NCBI GenBank assembly: GCA_900540875.1
Contig: UQHT01000001.1
Location: 1 to 64,000 of the forward strand
Reading direction: 5' to 3'
Length of the DNA stretch: 64,000 nt
Source of the DNA: an uncultured Collinsella sp.
GTDB lineage: Bacteria; Actinomycetota; Coriobacteriia; Coriobacteriales; Coriobacteriaceae
A model generated the notes under the pieces. It did not search any database. It was not told where the DNA came from and saw only the letters and a list, made by a program, of their open reading frames with translations. This document shows positions 25,114 to 33,990 of this stretch, piece after piece (position 1 is the stretch's first letter; each line of letters starts with the position of its first letter). A program made the translations under genes and the position numbers.

Positions 25114-26427
25114 ATGCAGGCACAGAAGGCGGAGGGAACCCGCGACCTTATCGGCGCCGAGATGCGCGCTTGGCAAAAGATGCAGCAGATCGCTGCCGGC
25201 GTGTTCGAGCCGTTTGGTTTTAAACCCATCGAGACGCCCGCGATCGAGCAGGTGGACGTCTTTGTCCACGGCATCGGCCAGTCGACCGACGTCGTGCGCA
25301 AGGAGATGTTCCGCGTCTTTAGCGGCGCCAACCTGGAGCGCGTCTTTACCGAGGGCACCGACACAAAACTCAAGCCCAAGCAGCGCCTGGCGCTTCGTCC
25401 CGAGGGCACGGCCGGTGTGGTGCGCGCAGTCGTGGAGAACAACCTGGTGCCCCAGGGCTCCACGCCGTTTAAGGCTTACTACGCCGAGGCCATGTTCCGC
25501 GGCGAGCGTCCCCAGAAGGGCCGCCTGCGTCAGTTCCACCAGGTGGGTATCGAGTGGCTCGGCGCTCCCGATCCGGCGGCAGACGCCGAGTGCATCATCA
25601 TGCTCATGGAGTTCTACAAGCGCCTGGGCTTCGATCTTTCCAAGCTCCGTCTGCTCATTAACTCGATGGGCGACGCTCAGTGCCGTCCGGCTTACCGCGA
25701 GCAGGTCAAGCAGTTTATCCTCGATCACGCTGACGAGATGTGTGACGAGTGCCGCGAGCGCGCCGAGCTCAACCCGCTGCGTGCCTTCGACTGCAAGAAC
25801 GACCACTGCCGCGAGATCATGGCCGACGCGCCGCTGATGGGCGACAACCTGTGCGACGAGTGCCGCGAGCACTACGAGCAGGTCAAGCGCTATCTGGATG
25901 CCGCCGGTATCGAGTATGTCGAGGATCCCACCCTGGTGCGTGGTCTGGACTACTACACCCGCACCGTCTTTGAGGTCGAGGCTCCCGGTGCCGGCGTCGG
26001 CTCCATCGGTGGCGGCGGCCGCTACGACGGCCTGGTCGAGCTCGAGGGTGGCAAGCCCACGGCCGGCGTCGGCTTTGCCGTCGGTTTTGAGCGCGCCCTG
26101 CTGGCCCTGCAGGCCTTTGGCAGCGATTTGGGTGCCGATGAGGCCCCGTGCGTCTATGTCGCCAACGCTGGCAAGGAGCTGCGCCAGAACGTCTTTGCCA
26201 TTACGCAGGAGCTTCGCGCCGCTGGCATCGTGACCGAGGCCGACTACCAGGGTCGTTCGCTCAAAGCTCAGTTTAAGCAGGCCGACAAGGTTGGCGCCAA
26301 GCTCATTTTGGTCCTGGGTGGCGACGAGCTTGCCGCCGGCAAGGTCAAGGTGCGCGACATGGAGAGCCATGAAGAGGTCCTTGCCGATCTGGCCAACGTC
26401 GTCGAGGCGGTTCGCGAGCGCCTGTAG
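25114..26427 (+). CDS. hisS: Histidyl-tRNA synthetase
   Basis: Class II aminoacyl-tRNA synthetase charging tRNA-His, 437 residues. Seen: N-terminal GTRDLIGAE, motif 2 region YYAEAMFRGERPQKGRLRQFHQVGIEW, the histidine-specific LVRGLDYYTRTVFE, motif 3 GVGFAVGFERAL, and the C-terminal anticodon-binding domain (VYVANAGKELRQN...). The start at 25114 follows AAAGGTG; an in-frame TTG two codons upstream is less likely. Several Cys pairs (CDECRERAEL, CKNDHC, CDECREHYEQ) form a Zn-finger-like insertion seen in some HisRS. Monocistronic, with a terminator after it. Confidence 0.96.
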   Translation: MQAQKAEGTRDLIGAEMRAWQKMQQIAAGVFEPFGFKPIETPAIEQVDVFVHGIGQSTDVVRKEMFRVFSGANLERVFTEGTDTKLKPKQRLALRPEGTAGVVRAVVENNLVPQGSTPFKAYYAEAMFRGERPQKGRLRQFHQVGIEWLGAPDPAADAECIIMLMEFYKRLGFDLSKLRLLINSMGDAQCRPAYREQVKQFILDHADEMCDECRERAELNPLRAFDCKNDHCREIMADAPLMGDNLCDECREHYEQVKRYLDAAGIEYVEDPTLVRGLDYYTRTVFEVEAPGAGVGSIGGGGRYDGLVELEGGKPTAGVGFAVGFERALLALQAFGSDLGADEAPCVYVANAGKELRQNVFAITQELRAAGIVTEADYQGRSLKAQFKQADKVGAKLILVLGGDELAAGKVKVRDMESHEEVLADLANVVEAVRERL

Positions 26428-26484
26428 CGCATCATTTTGAGCTGCGGGTCCGCTTGAGTGTCTCGTCCATTGCGAGCGATTGTT

Positions 26485-26524
26485 ACGGGGGTGTTTCGCA
26501 TTTATGCGGAATGCCCCCGTTTGT
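26485..26524 (+). terminator. Terminator of hisS
   Basis: ACGGGGG (26485-26491) pairs with CCCCCGT (26514-26520), with an inner CGCAT/ATGCG stem, followed by TTTGTG. Confidence 0.7.
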
Positions 26525-26580
26525 GTATGCCGTCCACCGAGAAATACGACCATTTAGAGCAAAAACCCTTGCAATGCAGA

Positions 26581-26640
26581 AAATACTTTTGTGTGGTAAA
26601 GCGCAATCAGTGTCGAAAGTATTTCGCAAGCGCCTATAAT
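26581..26640 (+). promoter_or_regulatory. ppc promoter with inverted-repeat operator candidate
   Basis: A perfect TATAAT box stands at 26635-26640, 45 bp before the ppc start. Upstream, AAATACTTT (26581-26589) and AAAGTATTT (26616-26624) form a 9-bp inverted repeat that overlaps where the -35 region would be (no good -35 is seen). This arrangement is typical of an activator or repressor site; the factor is unknown. Confidence 0.5.
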
Positions 26641-26684
26641 GAATACCGCATGTTACGTGCATAGAAGGAGGAATGGGAGGAAAC

Positions 26685-29498
26685 GTGGCTGAGAACCTAA
26701 GCAACCAGTCTGTACCCGAAGCCGCGGCGCGCGTCGCTGCCGTGGTCAACCGCCTCGTTAACCGAATCGGCTCGAATGCCGAATCCAAGGAGCGTCTCGC
26801 TGAGATCGAGATCCCCGAGGAGCTGCGCGACAATCTGGCGCTGTTCTTGCGCCTGGAGCGCCGTGTGCTTAGCGAGTATGATCCCGAGATCGCGGACCTG
26901 TTCGACAAGATTTTGACAGCCGAGATTGTGGCCAACGCCGGAAACCCCGGCACCCGTGCTGCCGACGAGTCCGTCGACGAGCAGGGCGTGCCCTCTGCCG
27001 ACGAGCCCACCGCCGTGGCGTTTCGCGAGGTCGTTGATCTGATCGACAGTCTGCCGCTCGATAAGCAGCAGGTTATCGTCCGCGCCTTTACGAGCTTCTT
27101 CCATCTGGCAAACCTGTCGGAGGAGAACTACCGCGTGGCGCAGCTGCGCGAGCGCGAGGCCGGCGCATCGACCGATACCGAGGTCGATCCCGCCAACGAG
27201 CTCACCGTCGCCTATCACCAGTTGGTAAACGAGATGGGTGTCGAGGGCGCCAACGAGCTGCTCGACAAGCTGGAGTTCCACCCTGTCTTTACCGCACATC
27301 CCACCGAGGCCCGTCGTAAGGCCGTCGAGGGCAAGATTCGCCGTATTTCCAACCTGCTGGAGGAGCGTCCGCGCCTGGGCGGCTCCGACCTAGTGGAGAA
27401 CGAGCGCCATATGCTGCAGGAAATCGACGCCCTGGTGCGTACGAGCCCCATCGCGCTCAAGAAGCCCACGCCGGTCGAGGAAGCCGATACCATCATCGAC
27501 ATCTTCGATAACACGCTGTTCGACGTCATCCCCGTTATCTATCGTCGTTTTGACGACTGGGTGCTGGGCGACAAGGCGGGTACCGTGCCGCCGCTGTGCC
27601 CGGCGTTCTTCCATCCCGGCAGCTGGATCGGTTCCGACCGCGACGGTAACCCCAACGTCACCGCCAAGGTGAGCCGTGAGGTCGCCGCCAAGTACTTCAC
27701 CCACATGGTGCTCAAGCTCGAGGACAAGTGCCGCCGCATCGGCCGCAACCTCACGCTCGAGGCCACCTACAGCAAGCCGTCTGCCGAGCTCATCAACCTG
27801 TGGAACCATCAGGTCGAGATGAGCACCCAGTACACCGCACGCGCCGAGTTGATCTCCGAGCACGAGCCGCATCGCGCCGTCATGCTCGTCATGGCAGATC
27901 GTCTGAACGCCACCGTTCGTCGCATCACCGACACCATGTATCACAGCGCCGATGAGTTCCTGGATGACCTGCGTGTCGTTCAGCGCTCCCTGGCCGCCTG
28001 CGGTGCCGTCCGTGCTGCCTACGGCCCGGTCCAGACCATCATCTGGCAGGTCGAGTCCTTCGGCTTCCATATGGTCGAGATGGAGTTCCGTCAGCACTCC
28101 GTGGTGCATGCCCGCGCCCTCAAGGATATCCACGAGAACGGTATCCATGGCGACCTGCAGCCCATGACGCGCGAGGTCATCGATACCTTCCGTGCCATCG
28201 GTTCCATCCAAAAGCGCTACGGCAAGAAGATGGCGCACCGCTACATCATCTCGTTCACCAAGAGCGCCCAGCATGTGGCCGACGTCTTTGAGCTTGCCCA
28301 CCTGTCCTTTGCACACGAGGAGGATGTCCCCGAGCTCGACGTGATCCCGCTGTTTGAGCAGCTCGAGGACCTCGAGGGCTGCGTCGACGTGCTCGACCAG
28401 ATGCTTACGCTGCCCGTGGTGCAGAAGCGCCTTGCCCAGACCAACCGCCGCATGGAGGTCATGCTGGGCTATTCCGACTCCTCCAAGGATGCCGGTCCTA
28501 CCACGGCCATGCTCGCGCTGCACTCCGCGCAGGAGCGCATTGCCAAGTGGGCCGAGAAGAACGATATCGACCTGGTGCTCATGCACGGTCGCGGCGGTGC
28601 CGTGGGCCGTGGCGGCGGTCCGGCCAACAAGGCCGTGCTGGCGCAGCCCAAGGGTTCGGTCAACTGCTTCTTTAAGCTCACCGAGCAGGGCGAGGTCATC
28701 TTTGCCCGTTACGGCAACCGCACGCTGGCTCAGCGCCATGTTGAGTCCGTTGCCGCCGCAACGCTTTTGCAGTCGGCTCCGAGCGTCGAGAAGACCAACA
28801 CCGAGACCACGCAGAAGTTCTGGGATATGGCCGAGAAGCTCAACGCCGTAAGCCACGAGCGCTATCTGGACCTGCTGAACACCGAGGACTTTACACCGTG
28901 GTTCTCGACCGTGACGCCGCTGACCGAGGTCGGTCTGCTGCCGATTGGCTCGCGCCCGGCCAAGCGCGGTTTGGGTGCCAAGTCGCTCGACGACCTGCGT
29001 ACCATTCCGTGGATCTTCAGCTGGAGCCAGGCGCGCATTAACCTGGCCGCTTGGTACGGCCTGGGCACCGCCTGCGAGCAGTTTGGCGACCTTGACCAGC
29101 TCAAGGCTGCCTACCAGGAGTGGCCGTTCTTCCGCACCTTTATCGACAACATCGAGATGTCGATCGCCAAGACCGACCAGCGCATCGCCAAGATGTACCT
29201 GCACCTAGGCGATCGCCAGGATTTGTCCGAGAAGGTCTTCACCGAGATGCAGCTCACGCGTAAGTGGGTTCTTGCCATCGTCGGTGACGAATGGCCGCTG
29301 CAGCGCCGCCGTGTGCTCGGCTGCGCCGTCCGTGTGCGTAATCCCTACGTCGACGCCCTGTCCATCGCCCAGGTCCGCGCCCTTCGCGAGGTGCGTATGA
29401 ACCAGGACGAGATGGCCGAGGAGAAGAAGGCCGAGTACATGAGCCTGATTCTTTCGACTGTGACCGGCGTCTCGGCAGGATTGCAGAACACGGGGTAA
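26685..29498 (+). CDS. ppc: Phosphoenolpyruvate carboxylase
   Basis: A 937-residue cytoplasmic enzyme adding bicarbonate to PEP to make oxaloacetate, the anaplerotic or fermentative C4 entry. The catalytic His motif FTAHPTEARR, the PEP-binding PGSWIGSDRDGNPNVT, the LGYSDSSKDAG segment and the glycine loop HGRGGAVGRGGGPA are intact. The C-terminal LRMNQDEMAEE-like end and ...ISAGLQNTG (here VSAGLQNTG) match the family, including the terminal Asn-Thr-Gly. GTG 26685 after GGGAGG is preferred; an ATG at 26673 overlaps the ribosome site AAGGAGG. Confidence 0.96.
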   Translation: MAENLSNQSVPEAAARVAAVVNRLVNRIGSNAESKERLAEIEIPEELRDNLALFLRLERRVLSEYDPEIADLFDKILTAEIVANAGNPGTRAADESVDEQGVPSADEPTAVAFREVVDLIDSLPLDKQQVIVRAFTSFFHLANLSEENYRVAQLREREAGASTDTEVDPANELTVAYHQLVNEMGVEGANELLDKLEFHPVFTAHPTEARRKAVEGKIRRISNLLEERPRLGGSDLVENERHMLQEIDALVRTSPIALKKPTPVEEADTIIDIFDNTLFDVIPVIYRRFDDWVLGDKAGTVPPLCPAFFHPGSWIGSDRDGNPNVTAKVSREVAAKYFTHMVLKLEDKCRRIGRNLTLEATYSKPSAELINLWNHQVEMSTQYTARAELISEHEPHRAVMLVMADRLNATVRRITDTMYHSADEFLDDLRVVQRSLAACGAVRAAYGPVQTIIWQVESFGFHMVEMEFRQHSVVHARALKDIHENGIHGDLQPMTREVIDTFRAIGSIQKRYGKKMAHRYIISFTKSAQHVADVFELAHLSFAHEEDVPELDVIPLFEQLEDLEGCVDVLDQMLTLPVVQKRLAQTNRRMEVMLGYSDSSKDAGPTTAMLALHSAQERIAKWAEKNDIDLVLMHGRGGAVGRGGGPANKAVLAQPKGSVNCFFKLTEQGEVIFARYGNRTLAQRHVESVAAATLLQSAPSVEKTNTETTQKFWDMAEKLNAVSHERYLDLLNTEDFTPWFSTVTPLTEVGLLPIGSRPAKRGLGAKSLDDLRTIPWIFSWSQARINLAAWYGLGTACEQFGDLDQLKAAYQEWPFFRTFIDNIEMSIAKTDQRIAKMYLHLGDRQDLSEKVFTEMQLTRKWVLAIVGDEWPLQRRRVLGCAVRVRNPYVDALSIAQVRALREVRMNQDEMAEEKKAEYMSLILSTVTGVSAGLQNTG

Positions 29499-29521
29499 TC
29501 GATAGCCCTGTGGCTCTCACC

Positions 29522-29648
29522 GGGACCCGACGGGTTTCCCTCTGAATGCGTCCTCGCACTTGAAGCCCCCTTATCCTGCTCCTTCGGAGCTGCGGATAAG
29601 GGGGCTTCGTGCTGCGGAATGCATTCAGAGGGAAACCCGTCGGGTCCC
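29522..29648. repeat. Giant palindromic element P1
   Basis: A 127-bp element. A perfect 28-bp outer stem (29522-29549 with 29621-29648) encloses a 12+12-nt internal loop (GTCCTCGCACTT and GTGCTGCGGAAT), a perfect 15-bp inner stem (29562-29576 with 29594-29608) and a GCTCC-TTC-GGAGC terminal hairpin. The same architecture with unrelated stems recurs at 32239-32365. It begins 23 bp after the ppc stop, without a T run. Confidence 0.85.
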
Positions 29649-29960
29649 TTCGTCCTCGGTCTTCGGGGATTGGGGCTGAAGGGAATAAAGCGCGCTTCGC
29701 GCTTAGTGTGGAGTGCGGCGAGGGCTTCTTGCGTCCTGCGGAGTGCGCCGGAAAGTAAACATACGGCGGCCCCTGCGATGTCCGGTCTTCGGCGGATTAC
29801 TGGCTGGGGGAATAATGGCGCGCTTCGCGCGTTTGGAAAAGGCTTCGTGCTGCGGAATGCATTCAGAGGGAAACCCATCGGGTCCCTTCGTCCTCGGTCT
29901 TCAGGGATTAGAGTTGAGGAGAAGAATGGCGCGCTTCGCGCGTTTTGGAGGGGGTCTATC
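29602..29960. repeat. Tandem array of P1/P2-like half elements
   Basis: Three successive units of about 120 bp. The 3' half of P1 (from GGCTTCGTGCTGCGGAATGC to GGGTCCCTTCGTCCTCGGTC) occurs at 29602 and again at 29841. A P2-like half (GGCTTCTTGCGTCCTGCGGA..., then CGGAAAG) lies between at 29723. Each is followed by a TTC-capped hairpin such as GGCGCGCTTCGCGCG (29692, 29817 and 29929). From 29960 to 30155 only the larA leader is present. Apparent reading frames here look like chance. Confidence 0.75.
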
Positions 29961-30155
29961 CTGGTGGCGCATTTGGCGCTTCTCGCCTTACGACTGTAGC
30001 GGCCGCGGTCCTGTTTGGGATCGCGGTCGTTTTGTTGTGGGTCAAATATGAACGTTGTGTTAATGAGTCGGTAGACGGTGGTGTTTTTCGGTGAGCGGCG
30101 TATCCTTCCAACGGTTTATCTAGTGTGTCAGTTGAAAGGAAGAGGGCGCTCGTCA

Positions 30156-31433
30156 TTGTTTGAATGTGAACTGCCGTTTGACCACAAGACGTTGCATCTG
30201 GAACTCGAGGATAAGAACTTCGCGGGTGTGATGGAAGGTCATCAAAACGAGTTTAAGACCACGAAATCGCAGGAAGAGCTGGTGGAGGAGTCGCTTGCCA
30301 ACCCTTACGGCTCGCCTTCGCTCGAGGAGCTTTGTGCTGGCAAGAAGGATATCGTCATCATTAGCTCAGATCATACGCGTCCCGTTCCCTCGCGTGTGAC
30401 GATGCCTATTCTGCTGCATCACATCCACTCCGCTGCGCCTGAGGCGCGCGTTCGCATTCTGGTTGCTACGGGTATGCATCGTCCGTCGACGCACGAGGAG
30501 CTCGTCAACAAGTACGGCGAGGAGATCGTTGCCAACGAAGAAATCGTTATGCACGTCGCGACTGACGACAGCATGATGAAAAAGATCGGCACCCTGCCTT
30601 CTGGTGGCGAGTGCATCATCAACAAGATCGCTGCCGATTGCGATCTGCTGCTTGCCGAGGGCTTTATTGAGCCGCACTTCTTTGCCGGTTTCTCTGGTAG
30701 CCGCAAGTCCGTCCTGCCTGGCATCGCCAGCTACAAGACCATCATGTACAACCACAACGGTCAGTTTGTGAACGATTCCCACTCGCGTGCCGGCAACCTG
30801 TGCCACAACCACGTGAGCGAGGACATGTTTGCCGCCGCCGAGATGGCTCACCTTGCCTTTGTGCTCAACGTGGTGCTCAACGGCAAGCACGAGGTCATTG
30901 GCTCCTTTGCCGGCGACATCCACAAGGCGCACGAGGCTGGCTGCGAGTTCGTGAAGAGCCTTGCCGGCGTTGAGCCCGTCGAGTGCGAGATCGCCATTAC
31001 CACTAACGGCGGCTACCCCCTCGATCAGAACATCTATCAGGCTGTGAAGGGCATGTGCGCTGCCGAGGCCACGCTTCCCGAGGGCGGCGTGATCATCGAC
31101 GTCGCCGGTTGTGCCGACGGTCACGGCGGCGAGGGCTTCTATCACAACATCGCCGACAACGATCCGGCAGAGTTTGAGCGCGCCTGCATCGATCGTCCTA
31201 AGGACGAGACCCTGCCCGATCAGTGGACGAGCCAGATCTTTGCCCGCATCCTGGCGCATCACCCTGTGATCATGGTCACCGACCTGTGCGATCACCAGAT
31301 GCTCAAGGATATGCACATGACGCCGGTCAACACTATCGAGGAGGCGCTCAAGCTCGCCTTTGAGATGAAGGGTGCCGATGCCAAGGTCGCCGTCATCCCC
31401 GATGGCCTGGGTGTTGTTGTCGCACAGCACTAG
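30156..31433 (+). CDS. larA: Nickel-pincer lactate racemase LarA homologue
   Basis: About 425 residues. LarA uses a covalently bound nickel-pincer nucleotide to interconvert D- and L-lactate; homologues racemise other 2-hydroxy acids. Diagnostic segments are SSDHTRPVPS (with the catalytic His), PHFFAGFSGSRKSVLPGIA (second His and the cofactor-binding Lys region) and EITTNGGYPLDQNIYQAVKG. The start is uncertain: TTG 30156 (LFECELPF) after AAGGAAGAGGG fits the family N-terminus, whereas an upstream GTG at 30078 adds 26 unlike residues. A LarD-like channel follows; larB and larC lie on the opposite strand beyond it. No larE is present in the window. Confidence 0.88.
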   Translation: MFECELPFDHKTLHLELEDKNFAGVMEGHQNEFKTTKSQEELVEESLANPYGSPSLEELCAGKKDIVIISSDHTRPVPSRVTMPILLHHIHSAAPEARVRILVATGMHRPSTHEELVNKYGEEIVANEEIVMHVATDDSMMKKIGTLPSGGECIINKIAADCDLLLAEGFIEPHFFAGFSGSRKSVLPGIASYKTIMYNHNGQFVNDSHSRAGNLCHNHVSEDMFAAAEMAHLAFVLNVVLNGKHEVIGSFAGDIHKAHEAGCEFVKSLAGVEPVECEIAITTNGGYPLDQNIYQAVKGMCAAEATLPEGGVIIDVAGCADGHGGEGFYHNIADNDPAEFERACIDRPKDETLPDQWTSQIFARILAHHPVIMVTDLCDHQMLKDMHMTPVNTIEEALKLAFEMKGADAKVAVIPDGLGVVVAQH

Positions 31434-31482
31434 CGCGCGGCTTAAACGAATCGTTTATAACCGACAAGAAAGATAAGGTTTT

Positions 31483-32214
31483 ATGCTTACCAAACTCCTC
31501 TGCGAATTCGGCGCAACGGCCCTCATGATCGTCTTTGGCGTGGGCGTGCACTGCGATACCGTGCTCAAGGGCACCAAGTATCAGGGCTCTGGCCATATGT
31601 TTGCCATCACCACCTGGTCTTTTGGCATCTCGGTCTGCCTGTTTGTCTTTGGCGGCGCCGTGTGCATGAACCCGGCTATGGTGCTTGCCCAGTGCATCGT
31701 AGGCCTGGTGCCGTGGAGCAGCTGCATCCCCTTCATGATTGCCGATATGCTCGGCGGCTTTGTGGGCGCCGTAATCGCTTGGTTGATGTATGCCGATGAG
31801 TTCAAGGCTTCCGAGGGCGTCGTCGACCCCATTGCCCAGCGCAACATCTTCTCGACCAACCCCACTACCGAGGGTACGAACTATGTCCGTAACTTCTTCT
31901 GCGAGGCTATCTGCACCTTTGTGTTCATCAGTGCCATCCTTGCTGCCGCTAGCCGCGCCGGCGAGAACGTTCTGATGCTCGCTATCTGCGTCGGTCTGAT
32001 CGTTTGGGCTGTTGGCATGGGCATGGGAGGCATCACCGGCTTCGCCATGAACCAGGCTCGTGACCTTGGTCCTCGCATGGCCTATCAGGTGCTGCCGATT
32101 AAGAACAAGGCTGACAACAACTGGAAGTATGGCCTGCTTGTTCCTGGCATCGCTCCGTTTGTCGGTGCCGCTCTGGCCGCGCTGTTTGTGCATGGTTTCT
32201 TGGGCATGTTCTAG
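31483..32214 (+). CDS. larD: MIP-family channel, LarD-like
   Basis: A 243-residue aquaglyceroporin-type channel with six membrane helices. The first half-helix carries NPA (CMNPAMVLAQ) and the second NQA in FAMNQARDLGPR, where the canonical second motif is NPA. In lactobacilli the lar operon contains such a channel (LarD) that passes lactic acid. Position 49 bp after larA supports the same role here, with glycerol as an alternative. The transcript runs into the palindrome P2. Confidence 0.85.
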   Translation: MLTKLLCEFGATALMIVFGVGVHCDTVLKGTKYQGSGHMFAITTWSFGISVCLFVFGGAVCMNPAMVLAQCIVGLVPWSSCIPFMIADMLGGFVGAVIAWLMYADEFKASEGVVDPIAQRNIFSTNPTTEGTNYVRNFFCEAICTFVFISAILAAASRAGENVLMLAICVGLIVWAVGMGMGGITGFAMNQARDLGPRMAYQVLPIKNKADNNWKYGLLVPGIAPFVGAALAALFVHGFLGMF

Positions 32215-32238
32215 TCCAAGACAATTGATATAACGCCC

Positions 32239-32365
32239 GGGTCCGGCATAGGTTATCTTTCCGCCGCGTCCTCGGACATGCAAGAAGCTCCCGCTGCGCA
32301 CTTCGTGCGGCGGGAGCTTCTTGCGTCCTGCGGAGTGCGGCGGAAAGATAACCTATGCCGGACCC
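32239..32365. repeat. Giant palindromic element P2
   Basis: Same length (127 bp) and architecture as the element at 29522-29648: perfect 29-bp outer stem (32239-32267 with 32337-32365), 12+12-nt internal loop (GTCCTCGGACAT and GTCCTGCGGAGT), perfect 15-bp inner stem (32280-32294 with 32310-32324) and a CGCAC-TTC-GTGCG hairpin. The outer stems share no sequence with P1. It lies between the convergent larD and TetR genes. The rest of the gap to 32520 shows nothing else. Confidence 0.85.
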
Positions 32366-32520
32366 TGCGGGAATCCAGTTGCGTTCGAACAAGCAACCAA
32401 CATATATATCTGAATTTGGATGTGGTGGGCACTTTGTTGTTAGGCGCTTTGAGGTGCGAGTGACACTTTGGGATGCGTGGCGCCTTGGGGTGGGGCGATG
32501 CTTTGGGATGAGCTTCTTAC

Positions 32521-33060
32521 TTAGTTGAAGAGGGGCTTAATGGCTGATAGGTAGTCTTTGGCTACTTCGGTCTTATCTGCTTGGAAGTTGTGCCAGGCCC
32601 ACCATTGGACCATTCCTACGAAGCTTGAGGCTATGTGGTGTAGTAGGAAGCTTCGGTCCATGGTGGCGGCGGGGCCGTTTGGGTCGGTAGGGACGGTTTC
32701 GGCTGCTCGTGACATGATGGTCTTGCGTAAGCAGTCGGCGAAGACGCGTGAGCCGGCGCCGGCTACGAGGACTCGGACGCCCTGGCGGCGCTCCCAGAGG
32801 TTGTTGAGGATATGCTCGACCTGCACGAGTGGGTCGTCGAGCGGTGTGCCATCGTCGTCGAGAGCGTGGGTGCAGATGTCGCTCACGAGCTCGGACAGTA
32901 GGTCGTCTTTGCTCTTAAAGAGACCGTAGAATGTCGCGCGGCCTACGTGAGCGCGCGCGATGATGTCGCCGACGGTGATCTTGCTGTAGTCCTCCTCGCG
33001 CAGGAGCTCGGAGAATGCTGCGACGATGGCGGCGCGGCTTTTTTCCTTGCGGGCATCCAT
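32521..33060 (-). CDS. TetR/AcrR-family transcriptional regulator
   Basis: A 179-residue regulator. The N-terminal helix-turn-helix is clear: AAFSELLREEDYSKITVGDIIARAHVGRATFYGLFKSKDDLL. The C-terminal ligand domain is helical without recognised ligand residues. It is the last gene of the minus-strand larB-larC-tetR operon and starts two bases after the larC stop, so it probably senses a Lar-pathway signal such as lactate and regulates the locus. The inverted repeat at 34815-34852 in front of larB is a candidate operator. Confidence 0.88.
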   Translation of the reverse strand: MDARKEKSRAAIVAAFSELLREEDYSKITVGDIIARAHVGRATFYGLFKSKDDLLSELVSDICTHALDDDGTPLDDPLVQVEHILNNLWERRQGVRVLVAGAGSRVFADCLRKTIMSRAAETVPTDPNGPAATMDRSFLLHHIASSFVGMVQWWAWHNFQADKTEVAKDYLSAIKPLFN

Positions 33061-33062
33061 GG

Positions 33063-33980
33063 CTATGCGTCCGCGTGAACGAGCAGACAGCGGAGCGTGC
33101 CGGAGCAGCCCTCGTAGGGGCGCTTACCGGCGCCGTAGCCGACGGCCTCGATGCGGTAGCGGGCCGGCAGGTGCTCGGACGTGCGCAGTGCGGCGACGAT
33201 GGCGGCGCCCGTGGGCGTCACGAGCTCACCGGCGACCGGCGCGGGCGTGAGGGCGATATTGCCCGCTTGGCACAGGTTGACGACAGCGGGGACAGGAATG
33301 GGCATAAGGCCGTGGGCACAGCGGATGGTGCCGTGACCCTCGGAGAGCGACTCGACCACGATGTCCTCAATACCTAGGTCATCGAGGCAGATGGCGACAG
33401 AGCAGACGTCGACGATGGAGTCGATGGCGCCCACCTCGTGGAACATGACGGTCTCGGTCGTTTTGCCGTGGGCCATGGCCTCGGCGGCGGCGAGCGCGGT
33501 AAAGATGGCGAGCGCGCGACGCTTGGCGCCATCGCTTAGCTGCGAGTCATCGATGATGGCGGTGACATCCGCCAAAGAACGGTGGTGATGGTGGTGGGCG
33601 TGATGGTGACCCTCGTGGCCATGACCGTGGGCCTCATGGTCATGCTCGTGGCAGTGCTCGTGTTCGTGCTCGCCATGTTCATGATGGTAGTGCTCATGCT
33701 CATGTGTGTGCTCGGTGCCCGCTTCGTTGCCGTAGAGCCAGACCATGTCGTGGTCGTGGTTCTCGAGCTCCTCAGCCAGCTGAACATCAAAGTCGCAGGC
33801 GTCGATGCCATGCTTGTTTGCGCGCGTGACGGCGATCGTAAAGCCGTCGACCGGCAGCGTGGCAAGCTGTTCGCGCAGGTGCTCCTCGCTGGCGCCCAGG
33901 TCGAGCAGGGCCGCGACGGTCATATCGCCGCTGATGCCCGAAGTGCCGTCGATGATAAGCGTGTGCTGATGGTTGGACAT
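33063..33980 (-). CDS. larC: Nickel-insertion protein LarC, N-terminal (LarC1) part only
   Basis: A 305-residue protein matching the N-terminal domain of LarC, which inserts nickel into the pyridinium dithiocarboxylate precursor of the LarA cofactor. It begins TLIIDGTSGISGDMTVAALLDLGA and has EVGAIDSIVDV and the SLSEGHGTIRCAHGLMPIPVPA segment. A His-rich stretch (residues ~85-135, dozens of His in HEH/HHH runs) is likely a nickel store. The protein ends at CLLVHADA, so the C-terminal LarC2 domain found in fused LarC is absent; the TetR gene follows after two bases in its place. It overlaps neither neighbour and is preceded by larB 10 bp upstream. Confidence 0.88.
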   Translation of the reverse strand: MSNHQHTLIIDGTSGISGDMTVAALLDLGASEEHLREQLATLPVDGFTIAVTRANKHGIDACDFDVQLAEELENHDHDMVWLYGNEAGTEHTHEHEHYHHEHGEHEHEHCHEHDHEAHGHGHEGHHHAHHHHHRSLADVTAIIDDSQLSDGAKRRALAIFTALAAAEAMAHGKTTETVMFHEVGAIDSIVDVCSVAICLDDLGIEDIVVESLSEGHGTIRCAHGLMPIPVPAVVNLCQAGNIALTPAPVAGELVTPTGAAIVAALRTSEHLPARYRIEAVGYGAGKRPYEGCSGTLRCLLVHADA

Positions 33981-33990
33981 GGAATGCTCC

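Noticed and set aside
29522..29960. CRISPR array
   Set aside because: Repeats are ~120 bp, palindromic and only partly alike, without regular unique spacers or cas genes.
29602..30051. Open frames of 60-130 codons between ppc and larA
   Set aside because: They run through the tandem palindromic repeats, lack ribosome sites and repeat the same peptide because the DNA repeats.
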